A stretch of 64,000 bases of DNA, taken from Gammaproteobacteria bacterium (GTDB lineage Bacteria; Pseudomonadota; Gammaproteobacteria; Burkholderiales; Burkholderiaceae_B). The stretch is taken from assembly GCA_018815245.1 (NCBI GenBank), contig JAHIXK010000017.1, forward strand, positions 1-64,000, read 5' to 3'. Each line of letters begins with the position of its first letter. The first letter of the stretch is position 1. The notes under the pieces were generated by a model. It ran no database searches, was not told the DNA's origin, and saw only the letters and a list, made by a program, of their open reading frames with translations. Below, one piece after another: positions 1-9,066 of this stretch. The translations under genes and the position numbers were made by a program.

Positions 1-46
1 AGAATCTTGTGGCTTTTGACCCACTGAAACAGATTGTTGTGCACTG

Positions 47-1138
47 TCATCGAATAGCACTTCCATTTGAAATTTCGCCAATACTTTGTTCAATCAAGTG
101 CCGGTTTCCGCTTCTTAGCAGCTTGTGGAATTGCCTTGCTGCGCGCAGAACGAAGGGCATGCGTTCATCCAGATTGGCCAGATTTGCAAAGGCACTGGAG
201 CTGAATTCAATGCTGCGGCCATCTTGCAACGGCGCACATTGATTGGCCAGGGTCAATTGAACGGGTTGTTCAAGCCCTGTGGAAATATTGGTGACATAAG
301 CAAGTGAACTGGCCGCCTGGTTGCCTTGCAACAACCCACGCATCAAGAAGTCTTCATAAATCGCGGGTTGAAGAATGTTCCTTTGCTCATGTTCGGCAAG
401 TAATTCCACACTTCTGAAAATATCCCCTGCCTCAATGGCCTCGAATGCGGGAATAATTTCGGGAAATCGAAATCCGAATCTTACTTTTTCTTGAATGGGC
501 CACAGCATAGGGAATTTTGGGTGTCCGTAGATTTTTTCTCTCTTGTCCAAACACTTTTTCATTTCCCCAATCCCCCGCTTCTTGTAAAACATGTGCAACG
601 GGTAAATGTCCAGAAACAAGGCGGTGTTGCCCAGGGCCAGGGTGTCGAACACATATTGCATCGACACTTCTGCGCCTTCCATCCCACCGCGTACACCGGC
701 AGATCCAATTTTCGCACCCGGTGGTACCCAAGGTTTTCGTTCAATATCCTCCAGTTCGCGCTGGGTGCGGTTAATCTGTTCCATGCCGGTTGCTGCGTGC
801 AGCAGGCCACAACCCACTTGCTTGGACGCAAAAGCCGCAAGCCCGGCCCATTCAAACCGGCTGTCGGCCCGCCACAGTGCCGCATATGCGGCATTGATCC
901 GCCTGTTGCGTGCAATTGGGTCGGCAATCAATACGCCGCCTGGGGCAACAATGCGCTGGGCTTCCCGTTGGTAAATGCGCCACAGGCAGTCGCAGGTTAA
1001 AACCTCGACCACGGCGATCAGTTTTTCGGTGTTGTCGTAGCGGTCGGTGCTGAAACATTTGCACTTGTCCAGCGTGCGCGCGCCTTTGTGTAGCGGAAGG
1101 TCGTCGCTAACAAGGTGGGGAAAGCAATTGTTGGTCAT
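47..1138 (-). CDS. Conserved PAAR-associated protein, DUF2515-like, possible T6SS effector or accessory protein
   Basis: This 363-residue protein has no signal peptide or membrane segment. The ATG overlaps the stop of the upstream PAAR gene in an ATGA arrangement, so the two are probably translated together. The clearest block is at about residues 60-115, with the stretches LIADPIARNRRINAAYA and FASKQVGCGLLHA. A second, around residue 170, runs FDTLALGNTALFLDIYPLHMF. From memory these match a family of PAAR-neighbouring proteins in Pseudomonas and Burkholderiales, annotated in places as DUF2515. The family name is recalled, not checked. No catalytic triad is obvious. Position next to a PAAR tip protein suggests a secreted cargo, a loading adaptor or an immunity factor, but none of these is shown by the sequence. 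Only 46 bases lie downstream before the window edge, so any third gene of the module is not visible. Confidence 0.7.
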   Translation of the reverse strand: MTNNCFPHLVSDDLPLHKGARTLDKCKCFSTDRYDNTEKLIAVVEVLTCDCLWRIYQREAQRIVAPGGVLIADPIARNRRINAAYAALWRADSRFEWAGLAAFASKQVGCGLLHAATGMEQINRTQRELEDIERKPWVPPGAKIGSAGVRGGMEGAEVSMQYVFDTLALGNTALFLDIYPLHMFYKKRGIGEMKKCLDKREKIYGHPKFPMLWPIQEKVRFGFRFPEIIPAFEAIEAGDIFRSVELLAEHEQRNILQPAIYEDFLMRGLLQGNQAASSLAYVTNISTGLEQPVQLTLANQCAPLQDGRSIEFSSSAFANLANLDERMPFVLRAARQFHKLLRSGNRHLIEQSIGEISNGSAIR

Positions 1139-1707
1139 GGCATGGCGTGAACAATCAATTCAGCTTTAACGGTTTTGTTGACCACCAGTTTGCGGGTCAA
1201 ACCATCGGCGTTGGAATGGCCTGTTTCCGTTGCGCCGGTGGACAATTTGATGCTGTAAGGCACGCCCTCCAAAGGTTCTTGGGTTTCATGGTGGCGGATT
1301 ACGAACTGCACCACTTTGTCTTCGGTTTGATTGCCAAGCGGGTTGTCGGGGATTTGCTGTTCAGCCACCCGGGCAACAGAACCTGTTGGCGAGGTGTGGG
1401 TGGTGCTGGCTTGCGAGGCGATCAACGAAGCACCGCAGGCGGTTTTCATGCCTTCATAGGCCAAGGGCACGTTGTTGAATGTGTGGGCCGGGTTGCCCTG
1501 AGCAATCGGGAACACTCCTTTGCACAGCGGGCAGGCCACCTTGTGGCCCATGGCGGCCACTGCACGGCCTTCGACGGTGTAAAACGGAAAGCCTTCAAGC
1601 ACGGTGCCACCGTGGCTGGTGGTGTCGCCTTGGCGAATCATCAATGGCATGAATGGATAGTCAAGTTCAGGGACTGAAAGGCTAACACGCAGGCCAAAGG
1701 TCAGCAA
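1135..1707 (-). CDS. PAAR-domain protein with C-terminal extension (T6SS spike tip)
   Basis: PAAR proteins sharpen the VgrG spike of type VI secretion systems and carry effectors. The PAAR core occupies about residues 20-105: it begins MPLMIRQGDTTSHGG, contains the paired cysteines of KVACPLCKG, and ends YEGMKTACGASLIASQ. After a short linker, residues 130-190 read like a small beta-sandwich (transthyretin-like) extension with the pattern ETQEPLEGVPYSIKL and HSNADGLTRKL, a common adaptor on PAAR proteins. The annotated start is TTG with an AAAGG element about 8 bases upstream. An internal ATG at 1650 falls exactly at the usual family start and could be the real one. No other T6SS structural gene is in the window, so this is an orphan tip gene placed after the photolyase. 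Confidence 0.85.
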   Translation of the reverse strand: MLTFGLRVSLSVPELDYPFMPLMIRQGDTTSHGGTVLEGFPFYTVEGRAVAAMGHKVACPLCKGVFPIAQGNPAHTFNNVPLAYEGMKTACGASLIASQASTTHTSPTGSVARVAEQQIPDNPLGNQTEDKVVQFVIRHHETQEPLEGVPYSIKLSTGATETGHSNADGLTRKLVVNKTVKAELIVHAMP

Positions 1708-1747
1708 AAGCCTACCTTTTGTGGGTGATCACCGGGGCAATCATTTA

Positions 1748-3430
1748 TCAAAACAAACTTTGCTGCGCATCATCTTGCAAGCTGGTTTCCGGCTTTCCGT
1801 GTTTTGCCTCGGTGCGCTTCAGTTTCACCATGCCATTTCGGTTCGGGTTTCGTGAACCATGTTTCTCGTACACACGTCTGGATTCTTCAACAAAACCTTT
1901 GCGGTGCCGGAATTCGGTGATGTTGGCCCGCGCCTGTGAAATCGCGGTGTCGGGATTCACAATTGGCCAAGGATAATTTTTCCCGATAAAACACTCGCAC
2001 TCCTGTTGGATCAACAGGGGTGTGTTCCAGGGCTCGCCGATCCACTCGTTCGGAATGTTTTTTAATTCCGGTATCCAGCGGCGAATGAACACACCCTGCG
2101 GATCGTGGTCTTTGGCCTGTTTCACGGGGTTGTAAATGCGCAGGGTGTTGATGCCGGTCACGCCCGATTGCATTTGAAACTGCGGGTAATGAATGCCCGG
2201 TTCATAGTCCAGAAATTCGCGGGCCAACAGCGGCGCGGTTTGCCGCCAATCCAGCCACAATTGGTAAGAAGCAAACGCCACCAGCATGGCACGCATGCGA
2301 AAATTGACCCATCCCGTGGCGCGAAGCATGCGCATGCAGGCGTCCACCATGGGAAAGCCTGTGCGCCCCTCGATCCAGGCCTGCAACCTGCGCTCTTCCT
2401 GCGGTGTTAAATCGCCATAGTTGCGCATGTCATTCAAACCACGATGCGCAGATCGAAATTCCAGTTCAGGCTCGCTTTCCAGTTTTTGAATGAAATGGCA
2501 ATGCCAGTGCAAGCGACTTTCAAACGATTTCAACGATTGCTGCCACTGCGTTTGTGCTTTGGGGGGCAGTTCACTTTGTGCAAGTTGCTCACGCGCCTGC
2601 CCCAGCAGCTCAAGAATTTCACGTATCGAGAAAACACCAAAAGCAAGGTAGGGTGAAATTCGCGAGCAGGCTGATTCTGCACTCAAGGGGCTGGACATTT
2701 CGAAGCGGTAATTCATGCCGCGTTCATTCAGAAAAGCCGACAAGCAGGCTTCAGCCTGGTTTTTTCCGCCACGCTGGCGTTGTGCTTTGTCGGTTAAATG
2801 ACGCGGGTAGAAGTGTTCAACACCGCCCCAGGCTGGCCACGGTGATTTGTTCAATTGCACGCACGGCAAACCGTTTTCCTGCAACTGCTGGTGCAAAGCT
2901 TCCGGAAAATCAAATTGCAACATCTGGGGTAAATCATGAAAAGCAGGCACCGGCAGCACTGGTTTGCGCATGGTTTCAAGCCACAGCTTGCTCCATTCGT
3001 CGCGGTGGCGCAGGCGGCGAACCACTGCATTGTTGGGGAATTCCTGCCAGGCAATTTCCTGGCTTTCACACCATGCCTTTACTTCTTTGTCACGCTGAAA
3101 ACTGGCCCAATTGCCCGTTTCTTCATGGCTGTACAAAGTAACTGTGTCAGCCCCACACATGGCAATGCTTTGCAGGGCCACCAAGGCATTTGCTTTTGCA
3201 ATAAACAAGGGAAGAAGCTGCGGCAGCTGCCCCGCGATTTCCTCAAGGCATTCCCGCGCAAATTCAAAGTGCTGGGGCGCACTGTCAGGTTGCCTGATTA
3301 GCTTGGGTTCAAGACAATACAGCAAGGCCACGCTGCCACCATGGGTGCGCGCAGCTTCAACAGCCGTGTGCAAAGGCGCATGGTCGCGAATGCGAAGGTC
3401 TTTTTTCAGCCAAACAAGGTGCAGGTGCAT
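1748..3430 (-). CDS. Cryptochrome/DNA photolyase family flavoprotein, atypical
   Basis: The protein has 560 residues. It has the N-terminal photolyase alpha/beta domain (starting [19 protein letters not shown]) and a C-terminal FAD-binding helical domain with [37 protein letters not shown] and [16 protein letters not shown]. It therefore probably binds FAD and acts in light-driven DNA repair or blue-light sensing. The segment where class I photolyases carry NNGGWQW, which includes the tryptophan nearest the flavin, reads [12 protein letters not shown] (about residues 412-423), so electron transfer or substrate recognition may differ. The C-terminal tail after residue 500 is basic and ends QQSLF. 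The gene follows a TrmH-type methyltransferase gene by 47 bases, and this gap holds a perfect 12-base palindrome. Subfamily and true substrate are uncertain. Confidence 0.88.
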   Translation of the reverse strand: MHLHLVWLKKDLRIRDHAPLHTAVEAARTHGGSVALLYCLEPKLIRQPDSAPQHFEFARECLEEIAGQLPQLLPLFIAKANALVALQSIAMCGADTVTLYSHEETGNWASFQRDKEVKAWCESQEIAWQEFPNNAVVRRLRHRDEWSKLWLETMRKPVLPVPAFHDLPQMLQFDFPEALHQQLQENGLPCVQLNKSPWPAWGGVEHFYPRHLTDKAQRQRGGKNQAEACLSAFLNERGMNYRFEMSSPLSAESACSRISPYLAFGVFSIREILELLGQAREQLAQSELPPKAQTQWQQSLKSFESRLHWHCHFIQKLESEPELEFRSAHRGLNDMRNYGDLTPQEERRLQAWIEGRTGFPMVDACMRMLRATGWVNFRMRAMLVAFASYQLWLDWRQTAPLLAREFLDYEPGIHYPQFQMQSGVTGINTLRIYNPVKQAKDHDPQGVFIRRWIPELKNIPNEWIGEPWNTPLLIQQECECFIGKNYPWPIVNPDTAISQARANITEFRHRKGFVEESRRVYEKHGSRNPNRNGMVKLKRTEAKHGKPETSLQDDAQQSLF

Positions 3431-3454
3431 GCAGCGATACTCAAATACTACTGT

Positions 3455-3470
3455 TTAAGTGTACACTTGA
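3455..3470. promoter_or_regulatory. Palindrome upstream of the photolyase gene (candidate operator)
   Basis: The 47-base gap between the TrmH-type gene and the photolyase contains the perfect palindrome AAGTGTACACTT (3457-3468), nearly extended to 16 bases. It ends about 27 bases upstream of the photolyase ATG, where a repressor or light-responsive MerR-type regulator could act. The regulator assignment is inference only. Confidence 0.35.
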
Positions 3471-3477
3471 TTTGATT

Positions 3478-4299
3478 CTACCGCCTTTGCCTGAATTGTT
3501 CAAACAAACACACTGCACTGCTGCTACCCACGTTCAAACTTTCAATGTGCTTGCTTTGTGGAATGCGGATGTGTTGAGTGGCCCTGTCCAGCCAAGGTTG
3601 GCTTACGCCCTGCCCTTCACTGCCGAACACCCACACACCCGCAGGCTTTAAATCGACATCAAACAGGTCAATGCTTTTGGGGTGAAGGCTTGTTACCCGA
3701 ATGGGTAATTTCGATCCCTGGCTGCTTAAAGCCTTCAACAAATCATCTTCGGAAAACAGCTGCAAGCTGAATTGCGCACCCATGCCAGCACGCAGCACCT
3801 TGTCGCTCCATACCCAGGCGCTGTGGTCGCTCAACGCCACCTGTTGTACACCCGCAGCCGCGCAATTGCGCAACAAGGTGCCCACATTACCTGGGTCTTG
3901 AATGCCGTCAAGCAACGCAACTTCCTGACTTAAATCGATGCCCTTACTGGCATTCACAGGTTCGAAAAATATCATCGGCCCGGTGGGTGTTTTCAGTTTG
4001 CTAAGCTTCGAATACAAGGCGTCGGCAAGCACCATGCAACGCACATCGCCGTTTTCAAGCACATCGCTAAGTGCCGACATGGTTAACCATTCCGGCTTGT
4101 TCAACAGGCTTTGTGGTATCCACACCGATTCAATGTTGACACCGGGAAGGTGCAGCAAGGTTTCAGCCAGGTGCAAGCCTTCCGCGGCTGCAAGCCCGCC
4201 TTGACGCAGCGCGTGGTTGGAAGAAAGCAGCTTGATGGCAGCTTTCAGTCGTTCATTGTGGGCTGATTCAATCGTGGTGAAATTGCGTTCGTAACTCAT
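3478..4299 (-). CDS. TrmH/SpoU-family RNA 2'-O-methyltransferase
   Basis: This is a SAM-dependent ribose methyltransferase of the SPOUT superfamily, 273 residues. The three family motifs are visible: motif 1 LLDGIQDPGNVGTLLRN (about 129-145), motif 2 WVFGSEGQGVS and motif 3 IPQSKHIESLNVGSSSAV near the C-terminus, which together form the trefoil knot and SAM pocket. The N-terminal region (IESAHNERLKAAIKLL and onward) is the substrate-binding subdomain typical of 23S rRNA and tRNA methylases of this group. It lies 8 bases after rnhB and is likely cotranscribed with the lipid A cluster. The exact nucleotide target (RlmB-like or other) cannot be decided from sequence. Confidence 0.9.
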   Translation of the reverse strand: MSYERNFTTIESAHNERLKAAIKLLSSNHALRQGGLAAAEGLHLAETLLHLPGVNIESVWIPQSLLNKPEWLTMSALSDVLENGDVRCMVLADALYSKLSKLKTPTGPMIFFEPVNASKGIDLSQEVALLDGIQDPGNVGTLLRNCAAAGVQQVALSDHSAWVWSDKVLRAGMGAQFSLQLFSEDDLLKALSSQGSKLPIRVTSLHPKSIDLFDVDLKPAGVWVFGSEGQGVSQPWLDRATQHIRIPQSKHIESLNVGSSSAVCLFEQFRQRR

Positions 4300-4307
4300 C
4301 CTGGCCT

Positions 4308-4964
4308 TTAAAACGAAAGATCCTGCTGCGCGCGTTCCAGCGCTTCACGCACTGGCCTGAACGATTTTCTGTGTACCTGTGTGGCACCGTGCTGAATCAA
4401 CAAAGCCATGTGGCGTGCAGTGGGGTAGCCCATGTGCACATCGAATTCATATTGCGGGTAATGAAGAGCGTGGGTTTTACACCATTCGTCGCGCGCCACT
4501 TTGGCCAAAATCGAGCCTGCGGAAATGGCTGGAATTTTCGTGTCGCCCTTCACCACCGCAATGGCCTTGTAGGGCCATTTGGGCAGTTTGTTGCCATCCA
4601 CAGCGATCAGGCATTCTTCTGGTTTAAGGCCTGCCTGCTGCACCACCAAGTCAACTGCCCGCCACATGGCCAACAAACTGGCTTGCAAAATGTTCAGTCG
4701 GTCAATTTCCTCCACAGTGGCTTGGGCAATCGCGCTTGCTCGAGCGTGTTCCTGAATGCGCAGTACAAGCACATCGCGTTTTTTGGGGCTTAATGTTTTT
4801 GAACAGGCCAACCCTTCGATGGTGTTGGGTGTATCCAGCAATGCAGCGCCAGCCACCACAGGGCCACACAAGGGGCCGCGCCCTGCTTCATCCACACCAA
4901 TTACCTGCAGGCCATGTTCCGTGGCGTAAGCCTGGATTTCAGGCCACTCCTGAAATTTAGCCAT
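4308..4964 (-). CDS. rnhB: Ribonuclease HII
   Basis: RNase HII cleaves the RNA strand of RNA-DNA hybrids and starts removal of single ribonucleotides misincorporated in DNA. The length (218 residues) is normal. The catalytic start motif GVDEAGRGPLCGPVVAG carries Asp25 and Glu26. Further conserved parts are AVDGNKLP, the PAISAGSILAKVARD segment, and HMGYPTARH before the C-terminal HRKSFRPV. Its start overlaps the end of lpxB by 8 bases, the usual lpxB-rnhB coupling in proteobacteria. Confidence 0.96.
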   Translation of the reverse strand: MAKFQEWPEIQAYATEHGLQVIGVDEAGRGPLCGPVVAGAALLDTPNTIEGLACSKTLSPKKRDVLVLRIQEHARASAIAQATVEEIDRLNILQASLLAMWRAVDLVVQQAGLKPEECLIAVDGNKLPKWPYKAIAVVKGDTKIPAISAGSILAKVARDEWCKTHALHYPQYEFDVHMGYPTARHMALLIQHGATQVHRKSFRPVREALERAQQDLSF

Positions 4965-6126
4965 GCATCACCTGCTGGATCACGCGGCTTGCAATTTCGC
5001 CCGACGGTTTAAGCAAGCGTTGGTGTTGTTCTGCAAACAGCGTTTCAAGCCGGGTGCGGTTGACGTCATTGTCGAGTTGAAACAGTGCTTTTTCAGCCAG
5101 TGCGGTCGGTGTTGCATCATCTTGCAACAGCTCGGGCACTGCGAATTCATTCAACAAAATGTTGGGCAAACCCACATACGGCATATAGCCTTTGCCCTTC
5201 ATCATTTGGTAGCTTAACCACGGCATTTTGTAGGCAATCACCATGGGCTTGCGGTACATCATCGCTTCAAGCGTGGCGGTGCCGCTGGCCAGCATCACTG
5301 CATTTGCGGCGGCAATGCATTCATGTGATTTGCCTTCCACCAGTGCCCAGCGATCCTGCAGTTGGGCCGGAATCATGGCTTTGAATATGCCCAGCAGGCT
5401 GCTGCCAGGTGGCATGGGTGTCACAAAACGCAACTCTGGTTTTTGTTTGAGTAACTCAACGGCGGCCTGCACAAACGCAGGGCCGATGTGTTTAACTTCT
5501 GCCCCACGGCTGCCGGGCAACACCGCCAACAATTGCCCATCACTTTGCAGGTTCAATTTGGCACGGTATGCGGTTGAATCAATTTTTTCCGGCACCAAGG
5601 CGGCCATGGGATGACCAATGTAAGTGGCTGAAATCCCTTCCTTGGCCAGAATTTCCGGTTCAAACGGGAAAATGCACAACACATGGCTGCAGGCCGCCTT
5701 GATTTTGTGAATACGTTCCATGCGCCAGGCCCAAATGGACGGGCACACCACGTGCACTGTAGGAATGCCGCTTTCCCGCAAGGCAAGCTCAAGGTTCAAA
5801 TTAAAATCGGGGGCGTCCACACCCACAAACACCTTGGGGCGGTTTGAAACAGACCAGTGCCGAATCAGGTTTTTCCGCATTTTAAGCAAGCGGGGCAAAT
5901 GCCGAATTACCTCGACATAACCGCGCACGGAAAGCTCTTCTGAACCGTGCAAGGGTTGAACGCCCAATTCACGCAGCTTGGGACCGGCAATTCCTTCCAT
6001 GCGAACAGCTTGGGTTTGTATCAGATGCTCAATGGCCAAGGCACCAATCCAGTCCCCCGAGGCCTCGCCCACAGCAATGGCAAGATCCACAGGGACTGTG
6101 GGATAAGGTGTTGTTGAGCCCGCCAT
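4957..6126 (-). CDS. lpxB: Lipid-A-disaccharide synthase
   Basis: LpxB condenses UDP-2,3-diacylglucosamine with lipid X to form the tetraacylated disaccharide of lipid A at the inner membrane. The 389-residue protein shows the GT19 hallmarks AVGEASGDWIGA near the N-terminus, CPSIWAWRMERIHKIK in the middle, and LPGSRGAEVKHI followed by MLASGTATLEAMMYRKPMV in the nucleotide-binding half. It starts 3 bases after the lpxA stop, completing the order lpxD-fabZ-lpxA-lpxB on the minus strand. Confidence 0.97.
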   Translation of the reverse strand: MAGSTTPYPTVPVDLAIAVGEASGDWIGALAIEHLIQTQAVRMEGIAGPKLRELGVQPLHGSEELSVRGYVEVIRHLPRLLKMRKNLIRHWSVSNRPKVFVGVDAPDFNLNLELALRESGIPTVHVVCPSIWAWRMERIHKIKAACSHVLCIFPFEPEILAKEGISATYIGHPMAALVPEKIDSTAYRAKLNLQSDGQLLAVLPGSRGAEVKHIGPAFVQAAVELLKQKPELRFVTPMPPGSSLLGIFKAMIPAQLQDRWALVEGKSHECIAAANAVMLASGTATLEAMMYRKPMVIAYKMPWLSYQMMKGKGYMPYVGLPNILLNEFAVPELLQDDATPTALAEKALFQLDNDVNRTRLETLFAEQHQRLLKPSGEIASRVIQQVMHG

Positions 6127-6129
6127 CGC

Positions 6130-6918
6130 CTAGCGAATGATGCCGCGGGTGGCTTCGTCCAAAAACACCCTCATGTGCACAAGGTGCGGCTTGGCGTCAT
6201 CCGGTGCCGCCGCAGCAAGCGCATCAATGGCTTCTTTGGATTCAGCAATGCTTAAACCCTGGCGATAAATCGCCTTGTAGGCCCGTTTGATATTCAGAAT
6301 TGCATCGGGTGAAAACCCCCGGCGCTTTAAACCTTCCGAATTAATTCCAGCAGGCGTTGCAGGGTAGCCTGCCGCCATGACAAAGGGCGGTACGTCTTGC
6401 ATCAGCTTGGTTTGAAATGCAGTCATGGCGTGGTCGCCCACTCGAATGAATTGGTGTATGCCGCTCATGCCGCCCAGAATAACCCAGTTGCCAATAACAA
6501 CATGGCCGGCCAATTGCACGCTGTTGGCAATAATGGTGTTGCTGCCAATGTGGCAGTCGTGCGCAATGTGCACGTAGGCCATAATCCAGTTGTCGTTGGC
6601 CATCGTGGTTTTGCCACCGTCTTGAACCGTGCCGGTGTTAAAGGTGCAGTATTCGCGCACGGTGTTGCGGTCACCAATAATCAATTCAGTGGGCTCACCC
6701 TTGTATTTTTTGTCTTGCGGATCGCCACCAATGGTGGAAGAGCCATGAAACACATTGTCTTGCCCAATGGTGGTGTGGCCGCTGATCACCATGTGCGGGC
6801 CAATTTTGGTACCAGCGCCAATTTTTACATGGGGACCAATGACAGAGAACGGCCCAACTTCTACCGTGCTGTCCAGTTCTGCCTTGGGGTCAACAATTGC
6901 AGACGCGTGTATGGGCAT
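6130..6918 (-). CDS. lpxA: UDP-N-acetylglucosamine acyltransferase
   Basis: LpxA transfers a 3-hydroxyacyl chain from ACP to UDP-GlcNAc, the first step of lipid A synthesis. It has 262 residues, the family's usual size. The first two thirds are left-handed beta-helix hexapeptide repeats (IHASAIVDPKAELDSTVEVG onward). The catalytic histidine sits in AYVHIAHDCHIGSNTIIAN, and the helical C-terminal domain begins near LKRRGFSPD. It starts 13 bases after fabZ, with an AAGGA element upstream. Confidence 0.97.
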   Translation of the reverse strand: MPIHASAIVDPKAELDSTVEVGPFSVIGPHVKIGAGTKIGPHMVISGHTTIGQDNVFHGSSTIGGDPQDKKYKGEPTELIIGDRNTVREYCTFNTGTVQDGGKTTMANDNWIMAYVHIAHDCHIGSNTIIANSVQLAGHVVIGNWVILGGMSGIHQFIRVGDHAMTAFQTKLMQDVPPFVMAAGYPATPAGINSEGLKRRGFSPDAILNIKRAYKAIYRQGLSIAESKEAIDALAAAAPDDAKPHLVHMRVFLDEATRGIIR

Positions 6919-6931
6919 TTGAAAGTGTTCC

Positions 6932-7396
6932 TTAAACTTCGCGGGCCGTGCACATCAAATCAGCAAGCGCCACCACATTGCCATCCACCAGCGCTTTTGC
7001 GGAATACTTCCAGATACCACGCGAAACACGCTCCACCTGGACATCCAGCATCAAGACATCACCTGGCACCACGGGCTTTTTAAAACGGCAGTTGTCGATG
7101 CCCACAAAGTAGTACACCAGGTTTTTGTCAGGTGACGCTTCCATGGATTTGAACGACAAAAGCCCTGCTGCCTGCGCCAGCGCTTCCATGATCAATACTC
7201 CCGGCATGACCGGGTGAATCGGGAAGTGCCCGGGGAAAAAAGGCTCGTTGTAACTGACGTTTTTCTGGGCAAGAATGCGAACATTGGGTTCAAGTTCAAG
7301 CACCCGATCCACGAGTACAAAAGGGTAACGGTGCGGCAAATTTTCCAAAATGCCTTTGATGTCCATAACTGGCGTATTCATAGCTTCTGAGTTCAC
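6932..7396 (-). CDS. fabZ: 3-hydroxyacyl-[ACP] dehydratase FabZ
   Basis: FabZ dehydrates 3-hydroxyacyl-ACP in fatty acid elongation and shares this substrate pool with LpxA and LpxD, which explains its place between them. The hot-dog fold signature [13 protein letters not shown], with the catalytic His, is followed by [23 protein letters not shown], which holds the catalytic Glu. The annotated start is GTG (154 residues). In-frame ATG codons at 7381 and 7366 are plausible alternatives, and none has a convincing ribosome-binding site, so the start is unsettled. Confidence 0.95.
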   Translation of the reverse strand: MNSEAMNTPVMDIKGILENLPHRYPFVLVDRVLELEPNVRILAQKNVSYNEPFFPGHFPIHPVMPGVLIMEALAQAAGLLSFKSMEASPDKNLVYYFVGIDNCRFKKPVVPGDVLMLDVQVERVSRGIWKYSAKALVDGNVVALADLMCTAREV

Positions 7397-7408
7397 ACTT
7401 ATTAAGGT

Positions 7409-8500
7409 TTATTGTTTTTTCAGCTTATTTCTCAACTCACGCACTTCACCGCGCAACTTGAGTAATTGTTTGAGAGTAACGGCTGTTTTCTCCCAGTCTT
7501 TGTGTTCCTGCAAGGGGAAGATGCCTGTGTAGGCACCGGGCTCCTTGATACTGCTCATGACCACAGACGCACCTGAAACATGTGTGCCATCTGGAATATT
7601 CAAGTGGCCAAACACCATGGCGGCACCACCCACAGTGCAACGCGCACCAATGCGGGTACTGCCCGCAATGCCAACGCAACCAGCCATGGCAGAATGTTCA
7701 CCAATTTCCACATTGTGAGCGATCTGGATCTGATTATCCAGTTTTACGCCAAACCCAATCAGCGTGTCATCTAGCGCACCACGGTCAATCGTAGTGTTGG
7801 CGCCAATTTCAACCTGATCAGCGACTACCACACGACCCACTTGTGGAATTTTTACCCAAGTGCCTTTTTCATTGGCGAAACCAAAGCCATCTGCCCCAAT
7901 TACCGCGCCAGCGTGAATGATGCAGTGCGCACCGATCATGCACTCGTCATACACGGTTACATTGGGGTAAATGCGGGTAAAACTACCCACTTCAACGTGG
8001 TTGCCCAGCACCACACCTGCTTCAATGCGACTGCCCTCGCCTATTCTGGCGTGCGCACCAATCACGCAATTGGCCGCAATGCTGGCGGTGGCGGAAACGG
8101 TGGCTGTGGGGTCAACCACAGCACGCGGATGAACACCGGGCGCGGGTTTGAATTCGCTGCGGGCAACCCACCACTGTTGTAATTTGGCGTAATACAGATA
8201 GGGATCGCTGACCAGCCAGGCGATTGGCTTGATGCGTGCGTTTTGTTGGCTGTTCAGGTATTCACAAAGCGCGTGGAATTGCGATTCACGAACAAGGACC
8301 ACCCCAACTTCAGTGCCAAGCAATTGATCACGAAACTTGGGGTTCGCCAGAAATCCAAGGTGATTTGAGTCACCTTTTTCAATGGGCAGAATACCGCGCA
8401 ACAACACATCAGGCGCAAGCACTGCGCCACCATCAAACGAAGCAAGCCGACCACCAAATATTGCGACCAGGTCGCCCAGCTTCGTTTCAACGAAATTCAT
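7409..8500 (-). CDS. lpxD: UDP-3-O-(3-hydroxyacyl)glucosamine N-acyltransferase
   Basis: LpxD adds the second 3-hydroxyacyl chain, to the amino group, in lipid A synthesis. The 363-residue protein has an N-terminal uridine-binding domain (to about residue 100), then a hexapeptide-repeat beta-helix. The catalytic histidine is in [19 protein letters not shown]. The C-terminus ([17 protein letters not shown]) is the ACP-binding helix. It lies 17 bases after skp and is followed by fabZ and lpxA. Confidence 0.96.
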   Translation of the reverse strand: MNFVETKLGDLVAIFGGRLASFDGGAVLAPDVLLRGILPIEKGDSNHLGFLANPKFRDQLLGTEVGVVLVRESQFHALCEYLNSQQNARIKPIAWLVSDPYLYYAKLQQWWVARSEFKPAPGVHPRAVVDPTATVSATASIAANCVIGAHARIGEGSRIEAGVVLGNHVEVGSFTRIYPNVTVYDECMIGAHCIIHAGAVIGADGFGFANEKGTWVKIPQVGRVVVADQVEIGANTTIDRGALDDTLIGFGVKLDNQIQIAHNVEIGEHSAMAGCVGIAGSTRIGARCTVGGAAMVFGHLNIPDGTHVSGASVVMSSIKEPGAYTGIFPLQEHKDWEKTAVTLKQLLKLRGEVRELRNKLKKQ

Positions 8501-8517
8501 GCGCGCGCGTTCTCGTG

Positions 8518-9033
8518 TTACTTGGCGTTGTCCAGGCTGCCGAGCACTTGGTCAGTGATATCAATACGCTTGTGGGCGTAAACAGCTTCCTGGAAAATAA
8601 TATCGTAATTTTCTTTCTCGGCAATTTGGCGAATCACACGGTTTGCGCGCTCCACCAGTTCACCCACAACCTGGTTTTTGCGTTGGGCCAGGTCTTCTTC
8701 AAATTCGCGGCGCTTGCGCTGAAAATCACGGTCCATTTCAGCCAGGTCACGCTGGCGACGAACCTTTTCGGCTTCTGGCAAGGTAATAGCGTCTTTGTCC
8801 AGTTTCGTGGCTTCAGTTTTTACTTTGGTGGCCAGGTCTTCCAGTTCTTTCTGGCGCTTGGAAAAATCGCGTTCCAGTTTTTTCTGGGACTCAACTGCAA
8901 ACTTGGAGTCGCGCAAAATCCGTTCCGTGTTCACAAAACCAATTTTCGTAGCGGCTTGAGCCGTCGCGATGTTTGGAAGAATCACAGCCAGTGACAAGGC
9001 ACCACCAATCAACAATTTTTTCACGCTATTCAA
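8518..9033 (-). CDS. skp: Periplasmic chaperone Skp/OmpH
   Basis: Skp holds unfolded outer-membrane proteins in the periplasm for delivery to the Bam complex. It has 171 residues. A signal peptide spans residues 1-27 ([20 protein letters not shown], then NIATAQA), followed by the mature start [11 protein letters not shown] and long charged coiled-coil arms ([19 protein letters not shown] and similar). The start is TTG with GGAG 7 bases upstream, and the encoded signal peptide supports it. It sits 33 bases after bamA, the usual order. Confidence 0.94.
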   Translation of the reverse strand: MNSVKKLLIGGALSLAVILPNIATAQAATKIGFVNTERILRDSKFAVESQKKLERDFSKRQKELEDLATKVKTEATKLDKDAITLPEAEKVRRQRDLAEMDRDFQRKRREFEEDLAQRKNQVVGELVERANRVIRQIAEKENYDIIFQEAVYAHKRIDITDQVLGSLDNAK

Positions 9034-9066
9034 AACTGTTCTCCAATATAAATTCGAATAAGTTAT

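Noticed and set aside
6397-7083. Open frame of 228 codons on the plus strand
   Set aside because: It is antisense to lpxA and fabZ, with low-complexity valine/asparagine/histidine-rich translation.
8236-8994. Open frame of 252 codons on the plus strand
   Set aside because: It crosses the lpxD-skp junction antisense to both conserved genes.
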